From NCBI RefSeq assembly GCF_034424805.1, contig NZ_JAXOUF010000026.1, forward strand, positions 1 to 64,000: a DNA stretch of 64,000 nt, read 5' to 3'. Both the position numbers and the translations under genes were made by a program. The notes below the pieces were generated by a model. It searched no databases. It was not told the origin of the DNA and saw only the letters and a program-made list of their open reading frames with translations. Shown piece after piece: positions 53,218 to 61,204 of this stretch. Every line of letters begins with the position of its first letter. Position 1 is the stretch's first letter. The DNA comes from Labrys sedimenti. GTDB taxonomy: Bacteria; Pseudomonadota; Alphaproteobacteria; Rhizobiales; Labraceae.

Positions 53218-53319
53218 CGCTCTCCTCCCCGAAAAGTGCCGCGGCCGCGCCGGCCTGCGGGCGTTCATCTCTGGATCGAGATCTGGCGAGATCAGTCTCG
53301 GATTATCATTATTGATCTC

Positions 53320-53348
53320 ATAGTGTGATCACACTTGGAGATTGTCAA
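53320..53348 (-). promoter_or_regulatory. Promoter with GntR-type operator before the importer genes
   Basis: On the minus strand, TTGACA (53348-53343) and CACTAT (53325-53320) are separated by 17 bases, a good sigma-70-type promoter. The perfect palindrome AGTGTGATCACACT (53322-53335) fills the spacer and -10, so a bound dimer would block polymerase. Related sites lie at 55751 and 61104. Confidence 0.8.
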
Positions 53349-53441
53349 GCCGTGAATCGGCAGCAAATGTCCAGGTGCGACACTGACGACCTGCGGTTCA
53401 TCAGCCCTACATTCGCCCAAGCCTAGAGTCTTGATCCGGGG

Positions 53442-54437
53442 CTACCGGCTTGTGGCGAAGATGCCCGGCAGCGACGTTTCGATGGCAGAGCGCGTCAGAT
53501 CGCGGGCGATGAAGACGAGCCATCCACGCCGCCGGCTGTCTGGCCATTGCGGCAGATATTCGGGCGGATAGACCACGTGCTGGACACCGTGGACGACCAC
53601 GGGGCGACGATCGCCGGCCACGGGAATGAGGCCTTTGACCCGCAGGATCGACTGGCCGCGCCCGGCAAGAAGAAGTCCCAGCCAATCGACAAAGGCATCC
53701 CAGTCGACTTCCCGGTCGATATCGACGGTGAAGGTGGCTATGCCCTTGCCATGCAGGCCGGTCCGTGCCGGGCCATTGATCTCCTCGTAATGCCGCCAAT
53801 CCGCTGCCTCATCGAAAACGATGGAGGCAGCCGGCATTTCCATGGGCGCAGATACCAACCTCCGTGCCGCCGGATTGACCGCGCGGATCTCGCGCTCGAG
53901 CCCCTCGAGCCGCCAGGGCTCGACGAGATCCGACTTGGTGATGATGATGCGGTCGGCCAACGCAACCTGTTGCTGTGCCTCGATGAAACTCGCAATCGTG
54001 GTGGCGCCATTGACGCCATCCACGGTGGCGACGATGCTGCCGGCGCGAAAATGCCGCCGCAGGCGCAAATCGCCCATCACCGCCTGCATGATCGGCGCGG
54101 GATCGGCCAGGCCGGTGGTTTCGACGACCACACGGCGGAACGTCGGCGCCCCGTCTTGTCCCGACAGCTCAGACAGATCGGCCAGGGTGGAGATCAAATC
54201 GTCGCGCACCGAGCAGCAAAGGCAGCCGGAGGCCAACAGCACCGCATCTTCAGACACTTCACGCACCAGCAGATGATCGAGCCCGACCTCACCGAACTCG
54301 TTGATCACCACGGCGGTGTCGGCAAGCTCGGGTTCGGCGAGCAAGTGCCTGAGGAAGCTGGTCTTGCCGCTGCCGAGAAAACCGGTCAGCACGTGGACCG
54401 GGATCCTGGGGTCGGCATTGTGGTTCGTCGGCTGCAC
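53442..54437 (-). CDS. CobW/COG0523 family GTP-dependent metal chaperone
   Basis: 331 residues. Walker A is GFLGSGKTSFLR, with the metal-binding GCLCCSVRDDL and ETTGLADPAPI of the CobW family, then a GTP-specificity region ADRIIITKSDLV, and a CobW_C domain from about residue 215. These GTPases load metal ions into client enzymes. Lying 2 bases after ridA-like and in a run of metal-dependent hydrolases (hydantoinase, amidohydrolase), it probably serves one of them, as reported for some nitrile hydratases. The client is inferred. Confidence 0.88.
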   Translation of the reverse strand: MQPTNHNADPRIPVHVLTGFLGSGKTSFLRHLLAEPELADTAVVINEFGEVGLDHLLVREVSEDAVLLASGCLCCSVRDDLISTLADLSELSGQDGAPTFRRVVVETTGLADPAPIMQAVMGDLRLRRHFRAGSIVATVDGVNGATTIASFIEAQQQVALADRIIITKSDLVEPWRLEGLEREIRAVNPAARRLVSAPMEMPAASIVFDEAADWRHYEEINGPARTGLHGKGIATFTVDIDREVDWDAFVDWLGLLLAGRGQSILRVKGLIPVAGDRRPVVVHGVQHVVYPPEYLPQWPDSRRRGWLVFIARDLTRSAIETSLPGIFATSR

Positions 54438-54439
54438 GC

Positions 54440-54907
54440 TCAGGCGACCTCGAAGATGGCGTCGACCTCGACAGGCACGTTGCGCGGCAGCGAATAGCAG
54501 CCGACCGCCGCCCTTGCATGCCGCCCGGCCTCGCCGAAGACCTCGACCATGAGATCGGAGGCACCGTTGATGACCTTGGGATGCTCCTTGAAATCAGGCT
54601 CCGCATTGACGAAGCCGCCGAGGCGTATCACGCCGACGACCCGGTCGAGATCGCCGTCCAAGGCCCGTCTGAGCTGAGCTAGAATATTCACCGCGCAGAG
54701 CCGCGCGGCGGCCTGGCCCTGCTCCACCGAAAAATCGGAGCCCAGCTTGCCGGTATATTGATCTTTGCCGTCTACGCTCGGCACCTGGCCGGAAACATAG
54801 ACCTGGCTGCCAAGCCGGCGGGCCGGCACATAGTTGGCGGCGGGAACGGGAGCCGCAGGCAGGACAATCCCGAGTTCCGCCAATCTGTTATCGATTATTC
54901 CGGCCAT
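54440..54907 (-). CDS. RidA (YjgF/YER057c) family protein
   Basis: 155 residues. Features are YVPARRLGSQVYVSGQVPSVDG, IRLGGFVNAEPDF and the conserved arginine end GRHARAAVGCYSLPRNVPVEVDAIFEV. RidA proteins hydrolyse reactive enamine/imine intermediates formed by PLP or amine-oxidising enzymes. The two-residue-longer N-terminus (LAELGIVLPAAPVPAANY) is that of the catabolic Rid subgroups. It starts 21 bases after the GntR gene. A deaminase for an imine released in this pathway is likely. Confidence 0.9.
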   Translation of the reverse strand: MAGIIDNRLAELGIVLPAAPVPAANYVPARRLGSQVYVSGQVPSVDGKDQYTGKLGSDFSVEQGQAAARLCAVNILAQLRRALDGDLDRVVGVIRLGGFVNAEPDFKEHPKVINGASDLMVEVFGEAGRHARAAVGCYSLPRNVPVEVDAIFEVA

Positions 54908-54928
54908 GACAGCCCCTTCCGGATCCTG

Positions 54929-55663
54929 TTAGTCGAATTGCAGCTCGATGCCTTGAGCGAAGGGCAATTCAATGCCTTGCGGTCCGGCAACACTGAGCAG
55001 CGCCTTGCGTGTCGCGCGGACGTCGCTGACCACACCCTTCTTGGCGACCGTCGCATCGTTTTTCTTCAAGGCGCTGAGAATCTCCTCATGCGCCGAGGCA
55101 TTCCACGGCATCGAAGGGATCAGCAGCGACATGTACATGGTCGGGCCGCATTGCAGCCAAAGCGACTCGATCAGCGGCATCAGAACCTCCGAGTCGGCGG
55201 CCTCATATAGCGCAAAATGGAACTTCTGGTTGGCGGCCAGACAATTGAGAATGTTGCGCTTCTCGATAGCGGTCAGAAGTTGGCCGTTGATCGCCGTCAG
55301 CTTGTCGACCAAGGCCGGCGTCGCCTTCTTGCCCGCCAGTTCAGCGGCCATGCCCTCAAGGACTTCGCGCACGGCGAAGAGATCGCCTAGCTTTTGCGGG
55401 CTCAGCCGGGGCACGCGCACCGAACCGCCCTTGGTCTCCTCGAGGGCGTTCGCGGCGACCAGCCGGCTCAGCACCTCGCGGACCGGCATCGAACTCGTGC
55501 CGAGTTCGACGGCCAGCTTCCGCAGGCTCAACACCTGGCCGGGAAGGAATGCGCCCACCATCAGGCCTCCCCGCATGTAGCGCAGAACATGCTCATAGAC
55601 ATGCCCACGCGCCGGTTTGTCGTTGTTGTCCGGGTTGGCGTCGTCGTTCTTTTTGTTCGGCAT
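54929..55663 (-). CDS. GntR family regulator, FCD subgroup
   Basis: 244 residues from ATG 55663 (AAGAGGCAG upstream). A short Lys/Asp-rich lead is followed by the winged HTH HVLRYMRGGLMVGAFLPGQVLSLRKLAVELGTSSMPVREVLSRLVAANAL, then an FCD effector domain with metal-ligand histidines (NQKFHFALYEAAD, SAHEEILSALK). Three sites with a TGATCA core precede this gene, the importer and the opine dehydrogenase operon, so it is the probable controller of the whole cluster, including itself. Confidence 0.9.
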   Translation of the reverse strand: MPNKKNDDANPDNNDKPARGHVYEHVLRYMRGGLMVGAFLPGQVLSLRKLAVELGTSSMPVREVLSRLVAANALEETKGGSVRVPRLSPQKLGDLFAVREVLEGMAAELAGKKATPALVDKLTAINGQLLTAIEKRNILNCLAANQKFHFALYEAADSEVLMPLIESLWLQCGPTMYMSLLIPSMPWNASAHEEILSALKKNDATVAKKGVVSDVRATRKALLSVAGPQGIELPFAQGIELQFD

Positions 55664-55750
55664 TCTGCCTCTTCGCCACTCTGTTTCAGACCTGTCGCGG
55701 CGGATCGCTGTTCGCAACGGGGAATACAGCGCCCGCACCTGCGATCCTAC

Positions 55751-55765
55751 AATGTGATCAACACT
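55751..55765. promoter_or_regulatory. GntR-type operator upstream of the GntR gene
   Basis: AATGTGATCAACACT is the same TGATCA-core site as at 53322, but with one inserted base, so the palindrome is imperfect. It sits 88 bases upstream of the GntR start, between it and the isochorismatase-VOC gene. This suggests autoregulation with weaker binding. Confidence 0.6.
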
Positions 55766-55813
55766 TGTGCATCTCTCCCTCGATGACTGTCCGATCTCGA
55801 AGATCTTTTGCTC

Positions 55814-56803
55814 TTAGGCCGTCATGCCGACCTGATAGAGCTCGACCTTGGTACCATCGGGATCGGCGATATAGATCGTCAACCCATAGGGACCGTCGTG
55901 CAAATCGTTGAAATAGCGCACGCCCGCCTGTTTCAGCCTGGTGTCCATGGCCCTGACGTCGTTGACCTCGAAGGCGATATGGTCGAGCTGGCGATGGCCG
56001 GAGGCCTTGCCATGGATCAGGGCTATGCCCTGGTGGAAGGCGGTGAACGGCCGGCCGTCGGCCAGCGGCTTGGCGGGGCGGATGGTAAAGCCGAGCAGCC
56101 TGGTATAGAAATCGACTGACTTTTCGATGTCGTCGACCATGATCAGTTGATGACCATAATTGGTCACCCGTGGTTCTATCTGGTCGCCTATCCAGCCGAG
56201 CACGTCCGAAGACTGCGCAATTTCGCAAAAATACTGCTTCCAGACCTGCTTGGCCGTCGCCTCCCAGTCGGCGTTGACGCCGGACACACAATCTTCGACG
56301 GCAACGACGTCGAGGTCCCGCAGATAGGCCTCGCGGATGGAGGTCTCGACGCAGGCATTGGTGGTGGCTCCCGTGACGAACAAATGCTGGGTGCCGAGCA
56401 TTTTCAGCATCATCTCCAGCCGCGTCTCGTAGAAGGCGCCGAAGCGATGCTTGCGAATGACGAAGGCGGGATCGAAATCGGCAAGCGGCTTGAGCTCGTC
56501 GATGATCTGCTCGTCCCAGCTTCCGGCCAACGCCGAAACTTGCTTGCGCCGTGCCGTGTGACCGAGCAGCTTCTTCTTGGCGCGATTGCGATCGATGGCG
56601 AAATGCTCCTGCATCGTCCAGATCACGGGGATGCCGACCTCCTGGCAGCGCTTGATCAGCGTGGCCAGTGGCGGCACGATCGACGACAGGCGCTTGGTGT
56701 CGACGCCCGAGATGCCGAGGGTACCCTTCTCGTGGATGAAGGCGTTCTGCAGGTCGATCACCAGCAGGGCCGACTTGCGATAGTCGAGGACCTCCAGACT
56801 CAT
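55814..56803 (-). CDS. Fusion of an isochorismatase-like hydrolase and a VOC domain
   Basis: 329 residues. Residues 1-195 are a cysteine hydrolase with full triad: D17 (VIDLQNAF), K118 (RKHRFGAF) and C151 (TTNACVETS), as in biuret/N-carbamoyl-sarcosine-type amidases. Residues 213-329 are a vicinal-oxygen-chelate domain with metal ligands H218 (GHQLIMV), H275 (LDHIAFEV) and E321 (KVELYQV) and the loop IADPDGTKV. One continuous frame joins them through DVLGWIGDQIEPRV, with no sign of a frameshift. The start overlaps the tautomerase stop (4 bases). An amide bond may be cut and the product isomerised or ring-opened by the second domain. Confidence 0.85.
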   Translation of the reverse strand: MSLEVLDYRKSALLVIDLQNAFIHEKGTLGISGVDTKRLSSIVPPLATLIKRCQEVGIPVIWTMQEHFAIDRNRAKKKLLGHTARRKQVSALAGSWDEQIIDELKPLADFDPAFVIRKHRFGAFYETRLEMMLKMLGTQHLFVTGATTNACVETSIREAYLRDLDVVAVEDCVSGVNADWEATAKQVWKQYFCEIAQSSDVLGWIGDQIEPRVTNYGHQLIMVDDIEKSVDFYTRLLGFTIRPAKPLADGRPFTAFHQGIALIHGKASGHRQLDHIAFEVNDVRAMDTRLKQAGVRYFNDLHDGPYGLTIYIADPDGTKVELYQVGMTA

Positions 56804-57000
56804 TTCTTGTGCTCCTCCATGTCGATGCCGAGCACGCCGGCGCGGCCCCAGCTGTCCTTGGGCGTTTCGTGAATCACGACATGCAGATGATCGGGCTTGC
56901 AGGCGGCCTCCTCGACCATCGCCTTGGTGATGGCTTTGACGAGCTTGCGCTTCTGCTCAACGCTGCGCCCCTCCCACATCTCCACGATGACGAATGGCAT
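56800..57000 (-). CDS. 4-oxalocrotonate tautomerase-like protein
   Basis: 66 residues from ATG 57000. The sequence starts MPFVIVEMWEGRSVEQKRKLVKAI, so processing leaves the catalytic N-terminal proline P1. TKAMVEEAACKPDHLHVVIHETPKDSWGRAG follows, with the conserved arginine near the end. The size is that of the single-domain 4-OT group, which moves double bonds between keto and enol forms. It sits between a degenerate PhyH-like gene and the isochorismatase-VOC fusion in a tightly packed operon. Confidence 0.88.
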   Translation of the reverse strand: MPFVIVEMWEGRSVEQKRKLVKAITKAMVEEAACKPDHLHVVIHETPKDSWGRAGVLGIDMEEHKK

Positions 57001-57013
57001 TGTCAGTCTCCTC

Positions 57014-57685
57014 TCATTCGGAACGCTGGGCCGCCGATGCCCATGCGGGCACAGGCAGGCAAAAGCCGGTGACCAGATCATTGCCGGCCCGGTCTGCACC
57101 CGATACCAGCCAAAGTGGGCGGTTGGCGTAGTTGATCAGCACCTGCTCTTCCATGCAGGCGCGGTGGGCGGGATGCGCGGCATCACGCTCGAAACGGCTG
57201 GTGGCCGGCATCAGCCGGATGACATAGAGCGGCTCCCGCGGATCGAAATCCGCCAGGGCTTGGGCACTGATCGCCTCCAACCCCAGCGCCCTGGCGTGCG
57301 GCCTTTCGCGTCCGACCGCGACCAGCACCAACGCCCCGGCGATTGGCGTGACGGGCCAGTACCGCCCTTCCCTGCCCTCGTGCAGGAATGCCGCATAGCC
57401 GGAGGTTTCGCCAAACAGCTCACTGTCCCACAAGATGATGTCGGGCCCGAGCAGCGCGCGCGCCGCGTCGATCACCAGATCGCTTTCGCACAAAGCGAGA
57501 AACGCCCAGGGGTCGGTCAGTCCGGCGCCATGCCCCCAGGGATTGTGGATCCCCGACAGCCTTTCCTGGCGGATCGACGCCTGGCGAGCGACAAGGCTGT
57601 CGACCGCCAGGCGTAGCGGCACCGGCGCCGGCAGCACGGAAACCCGGCCAGCCAGATCGAGGTGATCAACGGCCTCCATCGTCAT
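57014..57685 (-). CDS. Degenerate phytanoyl-CoA dioxygenase-like protein
   Basis: 223 residues, start ATG 57685 overlapping the upstream stop (ATGA). The stretch GIHNPWGHGAGLTDPWAFLALCESDLVIDAARALLGPDIILWDSELF resembles the N-half of PhyH iron/oxoglutarate dioxygenases (P.LLD.V.DLLGPDI.LW). The expected HxD metal pair in WHQDATYW is replaced by LHEGREGRYW, and the second histidine region is unclear. It may be a non-catalytic or altered-metal member. Total length is about 60 residues below typical. If the resemblance is accidental, this is an unknown family. Confidence 0.4.
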   Translation of the reverse strand: MTMEAVDHLDLAGRVSVLPAPVPLRLAVDSLVARQASIRQERLSGIHNPWGHGAGLTDPWAFLALCESDLVIDAARALLGPDIILWDSELFGETSGYAAFLHEGREGRYWPVTPIAGALVLVAVGRERPHARALGLEAISAQALADFDPREPLYVIRLMPATSRFERDAAHPAHRACMEEQVLINYANRPLWLVSGADRAGNDLVTGFCLPVPAWASAAQRSE

Positions 57686-59028
57686 GAGGGTATCGTCACG
57701 CAGCGGCCGCGGCCATAACGGCCTTCGGCGACCGCCTTGTTCTCATAGACCACCTCGCCGCGCGCCACGGTCATCACCGGCCAGCCCTTGAGCTTCCAAC
57801 CTTCATAGATGCAGGTGCCCTTGCCGGTATGCTCGACGGTGCGCTCCTCGTCGAGATCCACCAGCACGAGATCGGCATCGAAGCCGACATCAATATGCCC
57901 CTTGCGCGGCCACAGGCCGAAACGCCTGGCCGGATTGAAGGAGTTGACCTCGACCAGACGCGTGAGCGGCAGGCCACGCTGATGCACACCGAAATGCAGC
58001 ATCAGGGACAATTCCCAGGGAAAGCAGACGACGCCGGGGAACTCGGTCCAGATGTCTTCAAGCTTCTTGGGCAGGAAGGGCACGTGGTCGGTGCCGAGGC
58101 TATAGACCGAGCCGTTCAGCATGCCGGCCCACAGGCCCTCGAGTTCGTTGCGGTCGCGTAGCGGCGGCGAGATCTTGGCGCGCATGTCGAGATCTTCGTC
58201 ATAGCAGGTGCGCGTGAGATAATGGGGACAGGTCTCGACAGTGACATGAACGCCGCGCGCTCGTGCCTCGGCGGCGAGCACCGGTCCCATGCCGACCGAG
58301 GTGTGCACCAGATGCAGGGAGCAGCCGGTCTTCTCGGCCAGGAAGATCATGCGCCGGATCGTCTCGACCTCGCAAAAGGCTGGCCGCGATTCGGTGTAGG
58401 CGCCGAGATCCTGTCGCCCGGTCGCCGCGACCTCCTTCTTGATCCAGGAGGCGATCTGCGTGTTCTCGCAATGAACATTGATGACGCCGCCGGGCACCTT
58501 GGCCAGGATGCGCATCGCGGCATAGACCCAGCCATCGGTGGCCGGCACGATGCCGATCGGGTTGTCGGGTTCATAGCCAAAATAGCATTTGAACGATTTG
58601 ACCCCTGTCTTGGCGATGATCTCTGGAATCTCGGCGATGTGTTCTTCGCGCTGGATGCCGAAATGGAAGCCAAAATCGACGAGGGAATTCTGTTCGCCGA
58701 TCGTTTTGCGTTCCTCGTAGAAGGGCAGATAGGATTCCTTGAGGTTGCGGATGTAGAGCAGCACGGTGGTGACGCCGCCCGAGGCTGCGGCGGCCGTCTC
58801 GGTACGCATGTCCTCGGGGAACGGAAACTTGACGCCGAGGTGGCAATGCGGATCGATCAGGCCCGGCATCAGCACCCGGCCCTCTGCGTCGATGATGCGG
58901 GTTGCGTCGGGCAAGGCCTGGTCGCCGCCGGTGAGCACGATCTTGCCATCCTTGACCGCCACGCCGCCGTGGAACTCGCCGTCGTGACGCACCACCCGCG
59001 CATTCTTGATGACCAGATCCGCCTTCAT
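57682..59028 (-). CDS. Dihydropyrimidinase/hydantoinase-like amidohydrolase
   Basis: 448 residues from ATG 59028 (GGAG upstream). Metal ligands are visible: HxH in GLIDPHCHLGVKFPF, the carbamylated-lysine candidate in VKSFKCYFGYE, histidines in INVHCENTQIA and HLVHTSVGM, and the aspartate in LGTDHVPFLPK. These are the features of the cyclic-amidase group (hydantoinase, dihydropyrimidinase, allantoinase) that opens cyclic ureides to N-carbamoyl amino acids. The 5' end overlaps the DpsA-like gene and the 3' end overlaps the PhyH-like gene. Confidence 0.88.
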   Translation of the reverse strand: MKADLVIKNARVVRHDGEFHGGVAVKDGKIVLTGGDQALPDATRIIDAEGRVLMPGLIDPHCHLGVKFPFPEDMRTETAAAASGGVTTVLLYIRNLKESYLPFYEERKTIGEQNSLVDFGFHFGIQREEHIAEIPEIIAKTGVKSFKCYFGYEPDNPIGIVPATDGWVYAAMRILAKVPGGVINVHCENTQIASWIKKEVAATGRQDLGAYTESRPAFCEVETIRRMIFLAEKTGCSLHLVHTSVGMGPVLAAEARARGVHVTVETCPHYLTRTCYDEDLDMRAKISPPLRDRNELEGLWAGMLNGSVYSLGTDHVPFLPKKLEDIWTEFPGVVCFPWELSLMLHFGVHQRGLPLTRLVEVNSFNPARRFGLWPRKGHIDVGFDADLVLVDLDEERTVEHTGKGTCIYEGWKLKGWPVMTVARGEVVYENKAVAEGRYGRGRCVTIPS

Positions 59029-59915
59029 GACTTCAACTCCATAATGCCCTCGATGCGCCGGCTGATGCCGCTCCACTGACTGCGGCCGACGGTAATCGGT
59101 GCCCGCGCGCCCATGCCCCTGGCCCAGACAGCCCTCAGCCCGATTTCGGCCGCCGCGTCGCGATCAATGGTGCCGGGCGGTGCCGCCACATCCACCAGCA
59201 GCGCGTGCTTGGGCAGGAGAGCCAGCAAGTCACGCTCCAGCAGCCGCTTCGGCACGCTGCCGATCACGATATCCATTTTGGGCAGGTAGTCGGGCAGTTG
59301 CTCCAGCGTCAGCGGCTCCGCGCCGGCGGCATAGGCAGCCGCCCGCTGCACCGGGTTGCGCGCGGCGACATGCACATGGGCGCCCAGAGCCAACAGCGTG
59401 TTCGTCAGCAAGGAGCCGACCGTACCTTGCCCGACCAGCATGACGTTCGATTTGTGGATGGTGATCTGCGTATTCTCGATGATCACCTTGAGCACGCCTT
59501 CCACGATCGCCGGCCCACGCAGAAGCATCAGGTCGACGTCCCACTCATATTCGTGCAGCGTGATGCCGAGCGTTTCGCAATGCCCCTTCAGATTGGCGTC
59601 GGCCCAGCCCAGGATGATGTGTCCGGGCCTTTTCATCCCGGCGAGCATCTCCCGCGTCGGAATGATTTTCTCCGGGCATCTCGGCGCGAACAGCGCACCT
59701 TCGGCGGTGATGCCGGGGATCGGGAACAGCGCGATGTCGGCTCCATCAAGGGCCTCGGCGGCGTCCTTGGCATGATGTACCCCGGCAATGCCTTCATCCG
59801 GCCAGGGAAAGCCATAGGCCCGCACGTCGGCACCCGCACGCAGGGCACAGCGGGCGATCTCCTGCTCACGCGCATCCCCCGCAACCACGGCGATGACGAG
59901 ATCCTGCCAGCTCAT
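59025..59915 (-). CDS. Dipicolinate synthase subunit A-like (DpsA/SpoVFA) dehydrogenase
   Basis: 296 residues, the length of SpoVFA. ATG 59915 overlaps the opine dehydrogenase stop (ATGA). The N-terminal domain is DLVIAVVAGDAREQEIARCALRAGADVRAYGFP, as in SpoVFA. The second half is a NAD(P)-binding Rossmann fold: HKSNVMLVGQGTVGSLLTNTLLALGAHVHVAARN, then VIGSVPKRLLER and HALLVDVAAPPGTID. In spore-formers this subunit works with SpoVFB to oxidise dihydrodipicolinate. No DpsB gene lies in the window and the organism is not a spore-former. It may oxidise a cyclic imine product of the opine dehydrogenase-type reaction. Confidence 0.75.
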   Translation of the reverse strand: MSWQDLVIAVVAGDAREQEIARCALRAGADVRAYGFPWPDEGIAGVHHAKDAAEALDGADIALFPIPGITAEGALFAPRCPEKIIPTREMLAGMKRPGHIILGWADANLKGHCETLGITLHEYEWDVDLMLLRGPAIVEGVLKVIIENTQITIHKSNVMLVGQGTVGSLLTNTLLALGAHVHVAARNPVQRAAAYAAGAEPLTLEQLPDYLPKMDIVIGSVPKRLLERDLLALLPKHALLVDVAAPPGTIDRDAAAEIGLRAVWARGMGARAPITVGRSQWSGISRRIEGIMELKS

Positions 59916-61000
59916 TTCGCCCTCACCTTCTCGATCAGCTCCTCCACGGAGAGACCGGCAATACCCATGGCCTCGGCGGTGCGCCCGCCCTTGCGATAAT
60001 CGGTGCCGACGGCGATCTCGGCCAGGCCATAGAGCGACTGGGCGACAGGGGTGGCGACGCCGGCAATCCTGGCGAATTCGAGGAACGGCAGAAGCCCGTG
60101 GCCGAAATCCTCCTTGTAATAGCGATAGGCCAGGGAATCCGGTCCCTTGATCCACTTATTGGCCTCTCCGCCCGCAATGGCGGCGCGGAAATCCTCGGTA
60201 TCTTCAACATCGGCCTCGACCGTGCCGAGCAGCTTCATCTCCTCGACCAGATTGGGCAGGTCATGTCCGAATGCCCTGCCCACGGCGAGCCGCTCTGCGT
60301 CGAGTTGCTTCATGACGCGGGCCACGCCGGGGGTCATAGCATCGACATAGAAGGTGAAAGCGCCGCCCGTCGCCTCGACCCAGGCCGCCGCCAACACCGC
60401 GCCGGGCGGATGCAGGATCATATTGACGTTGGAAAGATCCGACGCGATCACGTCGGCGACCGGCCTTACGCCGGGATAGAGCCGGGCGGCGATCTCCAGG
60501 ACCTCGTTGCCGCCACCGAGCACGGCCGCCTTGAGCTCCTTGGCGCGCCCACTGACGGTAACGCTGTCGGGGCGGTATTTGCGCGCGACGTAAGCCAGAG
60601 TTGAAAATTCGACCACGGGCGGCGCCTTGCTGCCATCCGACGAAAAGCTTTCGGCAAACTCCAGTGCACCGCCCGTGTGACCGGGATTGAGAATGACAGG
60701 CTTTGTCGAGGGCCATCCGGCCGCAGCCAGCGCGGTGGCAATCGGTCCGTGCGAAAAGGTCGGCAACACGATGATGGCGACTTGTGCGCCCGCGATCGCC
60801 GCCCCGAGATCGGTCGTCATCAGCGCCGGAGCAGCGGTGCCCTCGCCGAGCTTGCCGTCATAGGCGATACCGCCAAGTCTGACATGCGGCTCGAGCGTTT
60901 CAGCCGAGCGCGCCCAGAAATGCACGTCATGGCCGGCCTGGACCAGTTCCACGACCGTTGCCGCCCCGCCGGCACCCGCCCCCAATACCGCGACTTTCAT
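59912..61000 (-). CDS. Opine (octopine/nopaline) dehydrogenase family protein
   Basis: 362 residues from ATG 61000, with GGAGG five to six bases upstream. The N-terminal NAD(P) fold is KVAVLGAGAGGAATVVELVQAGHDVHFWARS. The C-terminal opine-dehydrogenase domain has DLSNVNMILHPPGAVLAAAWVE, with the family's NxxxHP histidine. Such enzymes reversibly join an amino acid and a 2-keto acid by reductive amination. In a catabolic operon the oxidative, opine-splitting direction is likely. It is the first gene of a six-gene overlapping run and lies just downstream of two TGATCA-core operators. Confidence 0.88.
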   Translation of the reverse strand: MKVAVLGAGAGGAATVVELVQAGHDVHFWARSAETLEPHVRLGGIAYDGKLGEGTAAPALMTTDLGAAIAGAQVAIIVLPTFSHGPIATALAAAGWPSTKPVILNPGHTGGALEFAESFSSDGSKAPPVVEFSTLAYVARKYRPDSVTVSGRAKELKAAVLGGGNEVLEIAARLYPGVRPVADVIASDLSNVNMILHPPGAVLAAAWVEATGGAFTFYVDAMTPGVARVMKQLDAERLAVGRAFGHDLPNLVEEMKLLGTVEADVEDTEDFRAAIAGGEANKWIKGPDSLAYRYYKEDFGHGLLPFLEFARIAGVATPVAQSLYGLAEIAVGTDYRKGGRTAEAMGIAGLSVEELIEKVRAK

Positions 61001-61103
61001 GATTTCCTCCAAGGCACGGGAAACGGCCGATCATCCTGCGCCGCCGGTTCCCGGCAGCTCGGTCGCTTCTCCCGGTCTTTAAGCGTTTCATCGTTCTTCA
61101 ATT

Positions 61104-61139
61104 TTGATCACACTTTATGATCACATTTTTGATTGTCAA
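61104..61139 (-). promoter_or_regulatory. Promoter with two GntR-type operators before the opine dehydrogenase operon
   Basis: On the minus strand, TTGACA (61139-61134) is followed at 16-17 bases by TAAAGT/AAAGTG as a -10. Two sites with a TGATCA core (TTGATCACACTT, 61104-61115, and ATGATCACATT, 61117-61127) fill the spacer and -10. The block GATTGTCAAGCC at 61131-61142 is identical to that at 53340-53351, so the two promoters share architecture. Bases 61001-61204 hold no gene. Confidence 0.8.
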
Positions 61140-61204
61140 GCCAGCTATGCCGGCTCCTCGGCGGATCTTCTCCTTGCCGGTCAGCTCCGGGAATGGCGAA
61201 GCTG

